A DNA stretch of 64,000 nucleotides, taken from Prosthecomicrobium pneumaticum (GTDB lineage: Bacteria > Pseudomonadota > Alphaproteobacteria > Rhizobiales > Kaistiaceae). Below, piece by piece: positions 1 through 8,729 of this stretch. Numbering within the stretch: position 1 is the first letter of the stretch; the number at the start of each line of letters is the position of its first letter. The position numbers and the translations under genes are program-made. The stretch covers positions 104,024 to 168,023 of the forward strand of contig NZ_JACHOO010000004.1 in NCBI RefSeq assembly GCF_014199915.1. The letters run 5' to 3'. The notes under the pieces were generated by a model that was not told where the DNA came from, did not search any database, and saw nothing but the letters and a program-made list of their open reading frames with translations.

Positions 1-105
1 TTCATCGTCGGCACGGGGCTGAAGGAGGGGAGCGGCCCCGGCGCCCGGATCGGCCTCGGCCTCACCCGCGCGCTGGTCGCCGCCCGGGACGCCGCGCGCG
101 GCTGA
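1..105 (+). CDS. C-terminal fragment, possibly of a BtpA/SgcQ-type barrel protein
   Basis: An open frame enters from the left edge and ends at TGA (103-105), leaving 34 residues that start FIVGTGLKEG and end in an alanine/arginine-rich helix. The FIVGT-LK pattern resembles the last strand and helix of BtpA/SgcQ-type TIM barrels, but the piece is too short to assign. It is transcribed towards the subtilase gene, so the two are convergent. The identity is a guess; the frame itself is supported by codon usage and a clean stop. Confidence 0.35.
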   Translation, partial: FIVGTGLKEGSGPGARIGLGLTRALVAARDAARG

Positions 106-212
106 GCGGACCCGCGCGCACCCTCCGCGAGACATATGCCGCCGAGACGGTGTTTCGGCGGCTCAGGATCGATCGGGGCCCGTCCCGTCGGCGCGCGGCG
201 TCTCCGGCCCGT

Positions 213-1553
213 TCAGTCCGGGCTGCCCGCCGCGGCGAGCGCCGCGCCGATGTCGAGGAGGCCCCAGCCGGTGGCGCGGTTCGGATAGGGGGGACCGGAA
301 GGATGCCCCTGCGCCGAGACGCCGACATCGATGCGCCGCGCCGTCGCGGCGATGAGGGCGCGCAGGGCCGCAGGCTCCAGCCCCGGCCGGGCCTGCAGCA
401 GGAGGGCGGCGAGGCCGCTCACCTGCGCCGAGGCGGACGAGGTGCCGCTGATCACCACCCAGCCGTCGTCGGGCAGGCCGCCATCGCCCCGCGGATAGGG
501 ATATTCGGCGAAGGCGCGGTCGATCGCCGAGCCGGGCGCCGTCGGCAGCATGATGTAGACGCCGTTCGGCGCCGGACCGACCAGGCCGCAGAAATCCGGC
601 ACGATGCGGCCGGGAAAGAGCGCGCTCGCATAGCCGCTCGCATAGTCGGAGGCGCGGTAGAGATCGGCGGCGTCGACATAGGCGCCGCCGGCGGCGAAGG
701 CGGCCGGCACTTGCGGCGGGAAGATGATCTTCTGGTTGCCGGCGGCGAAGACCGGGACGATGCCCGCCTCGGCGGCATCGGTAATCGCGGCGAACACCGC
801 CTTCTCATAGGGCGTCATCGCCGGTGCCGTGGTGATATGACCCCAGGTGTTCTGGATGACATGGGGCCGCGGCCGCATCGCGGCGGCGGTCTTGAAGGCG
901 GCGAGCGACAGGGCGTCGCTGGTCTTGATCACGGTCAGCTCGGCGAGCGGCGCGATCGACACGATCGTCGCGCAGATCATCGTGCCGTGGCCGATCGCGT
1001 CGATCTCGGGATTGTCCTCATCCGGGCCGCAGACGACCGTGATCGCCGACCGCCGCGCGCGGAAATAGGGGTGCGCCCGGTCGCAGCCGGAATCGATGAC
1101 GGCGATGCGGATGCCGCGGCCGTCATGGCCGGTGATCGAGGCGCGTGTGCCGTCGAGCGCGGTCAGCATGTCGACCGGCGCGCGCAGGCAGAAATAGGGC
1201 GTCGAGGGCGGCAGCGGATCGGTGCTCCGTCCGGTCGGCGGCACGGCGGCGAGGCCGGCGACCGCCGGCGCGCCGGGCAGGCGGAAGAGGTCCGGCCGGT
1301 CGGTGTCCCGGAGCAGGGCCCGGTCGGCGGCCCAGCCTTCCGGGGCGAGGACCGAGAGCGTGTGGGCGTTCGTGGCGACGACCGTCAGGCCGGCCGCGGC
1401 GAGGGCGTCGCGCGCCGCCGCGAGGGCGGCTTCAGAGGCGCGGAAGGGGGCGAGCCCCTCCGCGACCGGGTCGGCCCCGGGGTCGAACAGGCTGCGCCCG
1501 TCGGCAAGGAGCGGCGCGACTTCGAAGACGCGGGACGATGCGGGTTCGGCCAT
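213..1553 (-). CDS. Subtilisin-like serine protease (S8 family), no signal peptide
   Basis: This 446-residue protein has the full S8 catalytic triad: Asp154 in AVIDSG, His189 in GHGT and Ser372 in SGTSSASAQVSG. The oxyanion asparagine is Asn273 in AAGN. The first 120 residues form an N-terminal region that is not a secretion signal, since there is no hydrophobic core, so the enzyme probably acts in the cytoplasm. It is the last gene of a minus-strand run: the RFAP-synthase homologue ends only 18 bp upstream, so the two are likely co-transcribed. Its role could be precursor maturation or unrelated proteolysis; the sequence does not say which. Confidence 0.85.
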   Translation of the reverse strand: MAEPASSRVFEVAPLLADGRSLFDPGADPVAEGLAPFRASEAALAAARDALAAAGLTVVATNAHTLSVLAPEGWAADRALLRDTDRPDLFRLPGAPAVAGLAAVPPTGRSTDPLPPSTPYFCLRAPVDMLTALDGTRASITGHDGRGIRIAVIDSGCDRAHPYFRARRSAITVVCGPDEDNPEIDAIGHGTMICATIVSIAPLAELTVIKTSDALSLAAFKTAAAMRPRPHVIQNTWGHITTAPAMTPYEKAVFAAITDAAEAGIVPVFAAGNQKIIFPPQVPAAFAAGGAYVDAADLYRASDYASGYASALFPGRIVPDFCGLVGPAPNGVYIMLPTAPGSAIDRAFAEYPYPRGDGGLPDDGWVVISGTSSASAQVSGLAALLLQARPGLEPAALRALIAATARRIDVGVSAQGHPSGPPYPNRATGWGLLDIGAALAAAGSPD

Positions 1554-1571
1554 GCTCCCCTCCCCAATGCG

Positions 1572-2636
1572 TCAGGCGGACGCCGCCTCGCGCAGGTGGA
1601 TCGCCGCGCCGCGATTGGCGATCCGGGTGAACCAGTGGCGCCGCACGACGCGCTCTGAGACGAGGCCGTCGAGCCAGGCGGTCGCCCGCTCCGGATCGCG
1701 CGTGAAGGCGAAGCAGACCGGCCCCATGCTGCTCATGCCGATCGCATCGATGCCGTGGTCGCGGGCGTGATCGACGACGTGCTTCAGATGATCGTTCTGC
1801 AGGCCGATCTGCAGCCGCTTGAACCAGCTCTCGAAGGTGATCGCGTTGAGCGCGTTGCAGAAGCCGCCATAATCGGCTTCCGCCACCGCCGGGGCGAGCC
1901 GCATCAATACCATATGCGCGGTGCGGTGCGATTCCGCTTCGGGGATCGGCAGGGTCGCGCGGAAGAAGGCGAGTTCCGCCTCACCATGGATGTGCGCCCC
2001 GTCGGGCAGGATCATCAGCACCGGCCAGTCGGGGAAGGGAAGGTTGATCAGCGCCGGCGGCCGGCGGCCGGCGCCGGCATAGCGGCTCGGCACCAGATAG
2101 CGGTTCGGCGCGCCGGCGAAATCCGGCGGCGTCGCGTGGCCGCCATCGACGAGAAAGCCGCCGCTGTCGATCAGATTGACGGTACCGCCCGATGTGCCGG
2201 CCCGGCCGGCGAGTTCGGCGAGCTGCGTCGTCGTGGTGGCGATGCCGTTGAGCGCGGCATAGGCCTTGCCGACCGAGAGCAGCGTGTTGGTCTTCGAGCC
2301 GAAGCCGGAATGGGTCGGGATCGGCCGCGCGATCGTCACGCGCGCCGCACCGCCGCCGAGCGTCGCCCGCACCCGCTCGAGATAGCCGATGATCAGCGCG
2401 CCGTAATCGTCGAGCCCCTCGACCGGATCGACCGCCATCACCCCGCTCGGGGCGAGCGTCGCGACGAAGCTCGGATCCTCGACCGGCATCGAGGCCATGC
2501 CGTTCCTGCGGCCGCTCGCCCCGGTGAGGTCGATCAGGGTGAAGCTCAGCCGGCAGGGCGATGTGATGGTGACGCTCCGGCCCCCGATCGGGCCACCGAA
2601 GGGTGTGTCCAAAGGGGTGTCCAACGGGGTGTCCAT
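1572..2636 (-). CDS. Beta-RFAP synthase family protein (GHMP fold, PRPP-dependent C-ribosyl transfer)
   Basis: The 354-residue protein matches archaeal beta-ribofuranosylaminobenzene 5'-phosphate synthases along its whole length. Diagnostic stretches are PCRLSFTLIDLTG near residue 30, PTHSGFGSKTN near 125, GRAGTSGGTVNL then GGFLVDGGH near 170, and LPDGAHIHGE. Family members join PRPP to an aromatic acid with loss of CO2 and pyrophosphate, making a C-riboside. Known uses are methanopterin synthesis and, in actinomycetes, C-nucleoside antibiotics (ForT type). No other methanopterin gene is in the window, while PurC- and PurH-like genes are close by, which favours a specialised product. The PaaK-like gene ends 24 bp upstream on the same strand. 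The first residues are a repeated MDTPLDTPLDTP, so translation could start at a later in-frame codon. Confidence 0.85.
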   Translation of the reverse strand: MDTPLDTPLDTPFGGPIGGRSVTITSPCRLSFTLIDLTGASGRRNGMASMPVEDPSFVATLAPSGVMAVDPVEGLDDYGALIIGYLERVRATLGGGAARVTIARPIPTHSGFGSKTNTLLSVGKAYAALNGIATTTTQLAELAGRAGTSGGTVNLIDSGGFLVDGGHATPPDFAGAPNRYLVPSRYAGAGRRPPALINLPFPDWPVLMILPDGAHIHGEAELAFFRATLPIPEAESHRTAHMVLMRLAPAVAEADYGGFCNALNAITFESWFKRLQIGLQNDHLKHVVDHARDHGIDAIGMSSMGPVCFAFTRDPERATAWLDGLVSERVVRRHWFTRIANRGAAIHLREAASA

Positions 2637-2660
2637 GGCGGCGCTCCCATCCGGCGGGCT

Positions 2661-4139
2661 TCAGATCTTGATGACGATCGGCTCCTTCAGCCCCTCGGGC
2701 GGGCGGAAGGCGAAGCGCAGCTCGAGCTCGCCGGCATCGAGCGCGGCGGCGAGCACCGTGCCCTCGACGGATCGCAGGCCCGCCGTGATTGTCGCGGCGA
2801 GCGCCTCGGTGCGGGCGCGGAAGCAATGCGGCGCATAGCGCAGCTCGAGCGCGAGGGTGAGCACGGGCCGCTCGCCCTCCGGCTCCTCGTAGCGCAGCGC
2901 GACGAGCGGCAACGAGCCGATGCTGCGGTCGAGCGCGACACGGACATTCGAGAACCAGTCATAGAGCCGGATGTCGGGCAGCGGCGACAGGATCTCATTG
3001 AGCGCGGCGGAGAAGACGAGGTAGTCGCGCCGCCCGCCGCGCCGGCGGGAGACGACGTTCTTCTGCTTGCCGAGGAAGCGGAAGGTCATCTGGCCGGTGT
3101 CGGTCCGTCGCGTGCGCTGGACGAGATCGCCGGTGTCGTAGCGGATCAGCGGGTGCATCTGGATGAAGGGCGCGAAGCCGGTCAGGCAGAGCCGGCCGAC
3201 GCCCTCCTCGACCGGTCGGCCGTCCTCGTCGATCACTTCGCCGAAGATCTGCGGGTCGAGGACGAATTCGTCCGTCGTGCCGAGCCGGGAGGCGCCGCCG
3301 ATCGCCTCGGTCAGCGTGAAACGATCGTTGATCATCGCTCCCCAGGACTCGGCGAGGAAGTCGAGCCAGTGACGGGCGAGGAAATTGCCCGTGACATTGA
3401 CCGCCTGCAGGCGGAAGCGGCGCGGGTCGATGCCCTGTTCGAGCAGATAGCTCGTGAAGAAGAGCACATGGTGCTCGAGCCCGGAGAGCAGGCCGATCCG
3501 CGGCGCGTGGCCCTTGATCCTGTAGTCGCGGTCGAGCACGCGCACCGCATCGCGGATCAGGGTGTCGTCGGTGACGCCGGCATGGAAGCTTTTGCCGAGG
3601 CCGGGAATCGGCACCGGCATGCCGTGATTGATGTTGGGGAAGGAGAGCGACAGCGGCAGAGCCGCCAGGCGGCGCCGCAGCGGCCGGAACAGCGCGTTGA
3701 AATAGGCGCCGATGAACTCGACCTCGGCATAGGATTTGTAGATCTCGATCGGCGTGCCGGTGGTGCCGGAGCTGTGGCAGATCTGGCGCAGCTCGAGCCG
3801 GTCGGAGACGATCTCCTCGGCATGGGCGACCGCGGTGCGGCGGTCGATCACCGGCAGGGCGGAGAGGTCGATCGGCCGGCCGGGCTCGGGCGCCTCGATG
3901 CGCCCGTAGACCGCGCGGTCGCGATAGAAGGCGCTGTTCTCGCGTGCCTTGGCGAGCGTGTGGCGCATCAGCCAGGCCTGCGTGACGGCGAGTCCGGCCT
4001 TCTGCAGCGGGTGGCCGCCCGTGAAGCCGAGCAGCAGCCGGGCGAGTCCCTCGGGCGTCGGGCCGGGCAGCGCATCGAGCTGCACGGCGAGTCCGGCGGC
4101 GAAGGCGCGGGCGTCGTTCGAACCGGGAAGCGCGTTCAT
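2661..4139 (-). CDS. PaaK-like AMP-forming ligase (ANL superfamily)
   Basis: A 492-residue adenylating enzyme related to phenylacetate-CoA ligases and CoF-synthetase-type proteins. It carries the ANL phosphate loop SSGTTGTP, the later motif RYDTGD, and a DRFTLTEAIGG segment in place of the usual adenine-binding motif. It should activate a carboxylic acid as an acyl-AMP for transfer to CoA, an amine or a carrier; the substrate cannot be read from sequence. The ATG at 4137-4139 is preferred because the upstream in-frame extension is arginine/proline-rich shadow sequence. It is the first gene of the run ligase, RFAP-synthase homologue, subtilase. Confidence 0.8.
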   Translation of the reverse strand: MNALPGSNDARAFAAGLAVQLDALPGPTPEGLARLLLGFTGGHPLQKAGLAVTQAWLMRHTLAKARENSAFYRDRAVYGRIEAPEPGRPIDLSALPVIDRRTAVAHAEEIVSDRLELRQICHSSGTTGTPIEIYKSYAEVEFIGAYFNALFRPLRRRLAALPLSLSFPNINHGMPVPIPGLGKSFHAGVTDDTLIRDAVRVLDRDYRIKGHAPRIGLLSGLEHHVLFFTSYLLEQGIDPRRFRLQAVNVTGNFLARHWLDFLAESWGAMINDRFTLTEAIGGASRLGTTDEFVLDPQIFGEVIDEDGRPVEEGVGRLCLTGFAPFIQMHPLIRYDTGDLVQRTRRTDTGQMTFRFLGKQKNVVSRRRGGRRDYLVFSAALNEILSPLPDIRLYDWFSNVRVALDRSIGSLPLVALRYEEPEGERPVLTLALELRYAPHCFRARTEALAATITAGLRSVEGTVLAAALDAGELELRFAFRPPEGLKEPIVIKI

Positions 4140-4338
4140 CGGCGAGCGGCTTTCGGGAGAGGGCACGGACAAGCGGGGGAATCGGCCCCGGCGGGCCGAA
4201 CCGGGCGGAATCCGGGCGCGGGATCCGAGTCGGCGGAGGCGGCTGTCTGCGGTGCGGCAGACAGCCGCTCCGGCGGGCGGCCCGGGTCGGGGCGGCACCC
4301 GATCGGTGCACTCCCGGGCCGTGTCGTCGAGCCGTCCG

Positions 4339-4623
4339 TCAGGCCTTCGCCGACGCGGCCTCCGCGACATTCTCGGCGGCCGCCTCGGCCGCCGCCTCGG
4401 CGGAGGCCTCCGAGGACGCCTCCGAACTCAGTTCCGAGCTCGATTCCGCGGCGAGCTCGGCCGCGACTTCGCTTGCCGCCTCGCTCGCGGCTTCGAGCGC
4501 GGTCTCGGCCGCGGCCTCTGCCGTGATCTCGGACGTCAGCCCGCTCGCGACTTCCCGAGCGGTATTTTCGTCGACCTTATGCTTGACGAGAGTGTCGGAT
4601 ACCCACCTTACGACGCTATCCAT
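4339..4623 (-). CDS. Small Ala/Glu/Ser-rich helical protein of unknown function
   Basis: I do not recognise this 94-residue protein. Residues 1-30 look like a normal folded segment (MDSVVRWVSDTLVKHKVDEN). From about residue 31 to the end it is almost only Ala, Glu and Ser, with runs of the type AAEAA and SSEASSE, predicting one long acidic helix or coiled coil. Two ATG codons lie six bases apart. The Shine-Dalgarno AAGGAG at 4630-4635 abuts the first and is 6 nt from the second, so the second is chosen. Strong translation signals and an AT-rich upstream region suggest that it is real. It stands alone between the ligase gene and a divergent gene. Confidence 0.6.
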   Translation of the reverse strand: MDSVVRWVSDTLVKHKVDENTAREVASGLTSEITAEAAAETALEAASEAASEVAAELAAESSSELSSEASSEASAEAAAEAAAENVAEAASAKA

Positions 4624-4629
4624 TTTCAT

Positions 4630-4635
4630 CTCCTT
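4630..4635 (-). promoter_or_regulatory. Shine-Dalgarno that selects the start of the Ala-rich ORF
   Basis: The minus strand reads AAGGAG followed by ATGAAAATG. The spacing is 0 nt to the first ATG and 6 nt to the second, so the second ATG (4621-4623) is the likely start. The next 50 bp upstream are AT-rich by local standards and carry TTGCACCTTATAG on the minus strand (4679-4691), which loosely resembles the cluster motif described elsewhere. Confidence 0.6.
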
Positions 4636-4862
4636 AGAAAACGGCTTACGCGATACAGGGGAAGCCTACCGTACTCGCCTATAAGGTGCAAGAACGATAG
4701 AAAATTTTCGATCAATCCGGAAGATCATGATGGATGACGACGTTTTTGACCGAGACACACAATCTATGGTAGATATCCGGTCCCGGATCGTCGCCAGACG
4801 CGGCTTTCGCCCGCGCCGGATGGCGGCGCATCTCTGCCGGGGACGGTCATCGGAGAACGGGC

Positions 4863-5777
4863 ATGCTGAAACAGGTCAGGAGTGAAGGCATCGGCGTTTC
4901 CACCGCCTTTGCGCTGCCGATGCTGGTGGCGCGGGATCAGGGGTTCTTCGCCGACGAAGGGCTGGATGTCACCTTCCACGACAACCGTCAGGCGCAGCGC
5001 CTGCCGGACACCATCGTCGACCCGGCGCTGGTCGATTCCATCCGCACGCACGTGCCCTTCGAGGAGGGGGATGTGAACATCTATCGCGCCTGCGAGTGGG
5101 GCCAGATCCGCCGCGCCCGCGACAGCCGGCGCGGCGGCAAGATCATCGGCAAGCGTTCCTCGGTCGCGGTGATGGCGATCGTTTCGGCGCCCGGCTCGAA
5201 ATACACCTATCCGCAGACGCTGCGGAACGCGCCGATCTCGGTCAGCTTCCACAATGGCAATCACTACGCCACCCTGCAGATGCTCGAAGGCTTCATGGCG
5301 CGCGACGAGATCAATGTCGTCGGCCAGCACCACACCTTCGGTCTCGAGGCGGTGCGGCGCGGCGATGTGGCGGCGATCGCGCTCACCGAACCCTGGCTGA
5401 CCGTCGCCGAGAAGCAGGGCTTCCAGAAGGTGATCGAGACGCATTATGCCGGCTCCGAGATCGCCGGTCCCGAGCTCGACGCCGACACCTATGCGGCGAT
5501 GCGGCGGGCCGAGATCCGCGCCGTCGACCTCATCAACGCCGACAAGAAGCGCTTTCTGCCCTATCTGATCGCGGCCTTGCCCGAAGGGGTGCGCGAGACC
5601 GTGACGCCGGACGATTTCTGGCTGCCGCGGCTGCGCTTCGTCGAGCCGGAGCCCTATACCCGCGACGAGTTCGAGCGGGCCTATGCCTGGATCCGGAGCT
5701 GGGACCTGATCGGGCCGGGCACCGATTTCGCCGACATCGTCGACAACCGTTTCCTGCCGGAGAGCGTAGCGGCGTGA
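4863..5777 (+). CDS. NMT1/THI5-like periplasmic-binding-fold protein without signal peptide
   Basis: A 304-residue protein of the SsuA/NMT1/THI5 binding fold. Typical segments are PMLVARDQGFFADEGLDV near residue 20, SFHNGNHYATLQMLEG near 125, and VAAIALTEPWLTVAEKQG near 165. It has no secretion signal or lipobox and no permease or ATPase next to it, so it is probably cytoplasmic. It may act as an enzyme or ligand-binding subunit rather than in transport. Yeast THI5 uses this fold to turn PLP and histidine into a pyrimidine; the PLP genes nearby make that comparison interesting, but the THI5 cysteine motif is not seen. It is the only plus-strand gene between 4 and 12 kb. Confidence 0.75.
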   Translation: MLKQVRSEGIGVSTAFALPMLVARDQGFFADEGLDVTFHDNRQAQRLPDTIVDPALVDSIRTHVPFEEGDVNIYRACEWGQIRRARDSRRGGKIIGKRSSVAVMAIVSAPGSKYTYPQTLRNAPISVSFHNGNHYATLQMLEGFMARDEINVVGQHHTFGLEAVRRGDVAAIALTEPWLTVAEKQGFQKVIETHYAGSEIAGPELDADTYAAMRRAEIRAVDLINADKKRFLPYLIAALPEGVRETVTPDDFWLPRLRFVEPEPYTRDEFERAYAWIRSWDLIGPGTDFADIVDNRFLPESVAA

Positions 5778-5793
5778 GGCGTGCGGGCGGTCC

Positions 5794-7308
5794 CTAGCGC
5801 GGCGCGCCGAGCGCCGCGACGAGCGGGGCCGCCCGCCGATAGGCGGCGAGCGCCGGGCGGTAGAAGGCGACGAGCGCGGGATCCGGGAGGACCACCGCGC
5901 CGTCGAGCCGGAGCGCTGCCCGGGCCTCTGCGAGCGAGCGATGGACGCCGGCGCCGAGCCCGGCCATCAGCGCCGCGCCGAGGCCGGAAGCGTTTCGCGC
6001 CGCCACGATCTCGACCGGCGCGGCCGAGACCGCCGCCTTGATGGCGAGGCGGAGCGGATTGCTCGTCTCGCCGCCGACCGCCCGGATCCGCTCGACCGGG
6101 CCGGAGTCGGGCGCGGCGATCATCGCCTCCGTGCAGAGCCGCCCCTCATAGGCGAGCGCCTCGAGCGCGGCGCGGTAGAGCGTGGCCCGCCCGGTGCCGA
6201 GGCCGAGGCCCCAGAAGGCGCCGTTCGGCCGCAGCCGCGCGCCCGGCGCGTCGCCGATCAGCAGGTGCGGCAGGAAGCCGACGCCATGGCTGCCGGGTGG
6301 CACGGCCGCGGCTTCGGCGATCAACGTTTCCGCCGTGACGCCGCCGAAGAGGTCCGTGCGCAGCCATTCGAGCGCCGAGCCGGCCGTATAGATCCCCTTG
6401 AGCAGGAAGCGCCGCGTCGTGCCTTCGACCGCGAGCAGGCATTGGCAGACCCCGGCGGCGCCGAGTGCCGGCGAGGGCACGGCGCGGCCGGCGGGCAGCA
6501 CCTGCGCCTCGGTGCTGCCGAGCGTCACGGCGAGTGTGCCGGGCTCGAAGCCACCGCAGACGAGCGCGCCGAGCGCCTGATCGTAGCCGCCGATCGAGAC
6601 GAGCGCCGTCCTCGGCAGGCCGGTCTCGGCCGCGGCCTGTGGCCGGACCGGCCCGAGCGGCGTGCCGCTCGGCTGCAACGGCAAGAAGAGGCCGGGGTCG
6701 AGCCCGCGCGCGGCGATCAGATCGTCGGCGAAGCGGCCGGTCGCGATGTCGAGCACGCCGCTGCGCACCGCGAGCGAGGGCTCGGCGGCCATCACCCCGG
6801 ACAGCCGGAAGGCCATGTAATCGGCGAGGCTGACGAAGGCGGCGGCGGCGCGACAGGCGGCCGCCTCGTGGCGGCGCAGCCAGTCGAGCTTGTAGGCGGA
6901 GAGGATCGGCTCCGGCGGCTGGCCCGTCCGCGCATAGAGCCGCCCGGCGCCCTCGGCCTCGATCCAGCTGCGGCAGGTCTCGGCGCCGCGCCGGTCGAAC
7001 CAGGCGAAGATCGGGGTGAGCGGTGCGCCGGCCCGGTCGACGAGAAGGGCCGCCTCGCCGACCGAGGCGCAGGCGACGCCCGCGACGCGGTCCGCGTCGA
7101 GGCCGGCGAGCGCGGCGCGGATCGCGCCGGCCGCCGCCGTCCACAGTTCGTCCGGGTCGTGCGTCGCCCGGTCGGGCCCATCGGACCGCACCGGCACCGC
7201 CTCGGCGCCGAAGCCGAGGCAGCGCCCGTCCCTCGCATAGGCGCCGGCCTTGATCCGGCTGGTGCCGCAATCGAGCCCGACGAGCAGCGGGCCGTCGTCG
7301 CGCGCCAT
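5794..7308 (-). CDS. FGGY-family carbohydrate kinase
   Basis: A 504-residue FGGY kinase. The N-terminal phosphate-binding loop is LLVGLDCGTSRIKAG (residues 8-22). The mid-protein glycine-rich segment is GTLAVTLGSTEAQV and the C-terminal one AVGGETSNPLRLAIK. FGGY enzymes phosphorylate sugars or polyols with ATP; the closest general type is xylulokinase/gluconokinase-like, but the substrate is not predictable. The start lies 3 bp past the stop of the PLP-enzyme homologue, so the genes are co-transcribed. Within the cluster it could phosphorylate a sugar or nucleoside intermediate. Confidence 0.85.
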   Translation of the reverse strand: MARDDGPLLVGLDCGTSRIKAGAYARDGRCLGFGAEAVPVRSDGPDRATHDPDELWTAAAGAIRAALAGLDADRVAGVACASVGEAALLVDRAGAPLTPIFAWFDRRGAETCRSWIEAEGAGRLYARTGQPPEPILSAYKLDWLRRHEAAACRAAAAFVSLADYMAFRLSGVMAAEPSLAVRSGVLDIATGRFADDLIAARGLDPGLFLPLQPSGTPLGPVRPQAAAETGLPRTALVSIGGYDQALGALVCGGFEPGTLAVTLGSTEAQVLPAGRAVPSPALGAAGVCQCLLAVEGTTRRFLLKGIYTAGSALEWLRTDLFGGVTAETLIAEAAAVPPGSHGVGFLPHLLIGDAPGARLRPNGAFWGLGLGTGRATLYRAALEALAYEGRLCTEAMIAAPDSGPVERIRAVGGETSNPLRLAIKAAVSAAPVEIVAARNASGLGAALMAGLGAGVHRSLAEARAALRLDGAVVLPDPALVAFYRPALAAYRRAAPLVAALGAPR

Positions 7309-7311
7309 CGC

Positions 7312-8592
7312 TCAGAGCGGCTGGCACTCGGCGAGCAGATGCCGCCATTTGTCGTCCGCCATGCCGGCCCGCGTCGCCAGCCGGACGATGCCGTCGGTGC
7401 CGAGGATCGCTTCGGCGGCGGGCGGAATGGCGAGGAACTCCATATGCTGCGTGGCGCAATAGGCGCCGACATCGAGCACCAGGACGTGGTCGCCCGGTCC
7501 GAGCGATTCCGGCGCGCGGTATTCGCGCGGCAGCACATATTCGTGGCGCAGGATGCCGCGGCCGCGCACCAGCGCCGGGACGCTCGGCCCCTCGATCGGC
7601 CGCATCGCCTCGTCGAGGAAGAGCACGTTATGGTTGCGCTCCTTGTACTGCGCGGAGGGCATCAGCATGCGGCTGCCGTCGGTCAAAACGCGGGCCGCGC
7701 CGGGATGGCGGATCAGCGGACGCTGCACCGACAAAAGGAGCACGCCGACATCGCCGAGCAGGTCGCGCGCCGGCTCGAACCAGAAGGCCACATCCTCCGG
7801 GATGCCGTGCCGCGCGGCGAGCTCGCGCAGCCGGCCGAAATAATGCGCCCAGTCGAAATGCTTGTCGCGCGTCGCCGGCTTGTCGTAGCCGAAGGAAAAG
7901 CCGCCGGCGAAATTCACCGCCTTCGCTTCCGGGAAATAGGTCTTGAAGATCATGAAGACCTGTTCGACCGTCGACAGCATGGTGTGGACGGAATTTCCAC
8001 TGCCGCAATAGAGCTCGAAGCAGTTGATCGAGCGGCCGTGCGCCTTGAGCATCTGCGCGAGATCGTAGAGCTCATTGTATTTGAGGCCGGGCTTGCCGGA
8101 GCTCAGGCTGTCGAAGCGGATGTTGATGCTCGCCTGCGGCGCTGTGTCGAGGAGATGCTTCACCTCGCCCATGCTCGACAGGAACATCGGCAGGCCGGTC
8201 GCCGCCCAATAGTCGATCTCGCGATCGGCGATGTGGCCGGTCGAAACGATGAACTTCTCGAAGCCGTGACGCCGCAGCAACTCGTATTCGGACGGCATCT
8301 GCACAAGCACGCCGATGTCGAGGTCCTTGAAGACGCGGATGACGTGCGGATTGGCGTTGGGGAAGAAGGGCGTGAAGCACTGCACCCGGCCGGCGAGACC
8401 CGCTGCACGCGCCGCCTGGCGCATCCGTTCGACATTCTCGACGAGGCGTGGCTCGCTGTAGAGGAAGGCCGGTGTGCCGACCTTCTCCGCGACGAGGCGG
8501 AGCAGTTCGGGGGTGGCCCAGGTCTCGGGGGTGGCCCACGTCCCGGGGGCGGCGGGGGCGAGGGCGGTGGGCAGAATGACGAGCTCGTTCAT
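7312..8592 (-). CDS. Fold-type III PLP-enzyme homologue (DapDC/ODC-like) lacking the usual lysine
   Basis: The 426-residue protein follows the diaminopimelate/ornithine decarboxylase family: AFLYSEPRLVENV at the N-terminus, VNFAGGFSFGYDKP in place of the glycine-rich phosphate loop, FEPARDLLG for the EPGR motif, and LDVGAYCATQHMEF at the C-terminal barrel. The segment that normally reads YAVKAN reads CFTPFFPNANP (about residues 72-82), so the Schiff-base lysine aligns with Phe77. Either lysine is supplied elsewhere or the protein is not a standard PLP decarboxylase. The ATG at 8590-8592 is chosen because the family homology begins after it. It lies 3 bp from the kinase gene, probably as one operon. 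Confidence 0.8.
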   Translation of the reverse strand: MNELVILPTALAPAAPGTWATPETWATPELLRLVAEKVGTPAFLYSEPRLVENVERMRQAARAAGLAGRVQCFTPFFPNANPHVIRVFKDLDIGVLVQMPSEYELLRRHGFEKFIVSTGHIADREIDYWAATGLPMFLSSMGEVKHLLDTAPQASINIRFDSLSSGKPGLKYNELYDLAQMLKAHGRSINCFELYCGSGNSVHTMLSTVEQVFMIFKTYFPEAKAVNFAGGFSFGYDKPATRDKHFDWAHYFGRLRELAARHGIPEDVAFWFEPARDLLGDVGVLLLSVQRPLIRHPGAARVLTDGSRMLMPSAQYKERNHNVLFLDEAMRPIEGPSVPALVRGRGILRHEYVLPREYRAPESLGPGDHVLVLDVGAYCATQHMEFLAIPPAAEAILGTDGIVRLATRAGMADDKWRHLLAECQPL

Positions 8593-8729
8593 CGCTTGGA
8601 CCTCGATCGGTGTGCGGTTGCCGGAAAGGAGCACGGGCGCCCGGGAGGTCCGTGCCGCGTCGGGCGGCGGTCCGCCCCGCGCGGCGACACGATGCCGCCG
8701 CGTCCGCCGGCCGATGCCGGCGCGCTATG

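Noticed and set aside
1572-2636. Methanopterin biosynthesis gene (mptG) as final call
   Set aside because: Family membership is clear, but no other tetrahydromethanopterin or C1 gene (mch, fae, fhc, mtd) is in the window, and the neighbours are purine-pathway paralogues.
1755-4526. A 923-codon plus-strand frame
   Set aside because: It lies antisense to the RFAP-synthase homologue, the PaaK-like gene and the Ala-rich ORF, all of which have clear motifs or start signals.
4863-5777. Normal periplasmic ABC binding protein
   Set aside because: There is no signal peptide or lipobox and no permease or ATPase nearby, so import is not supported.
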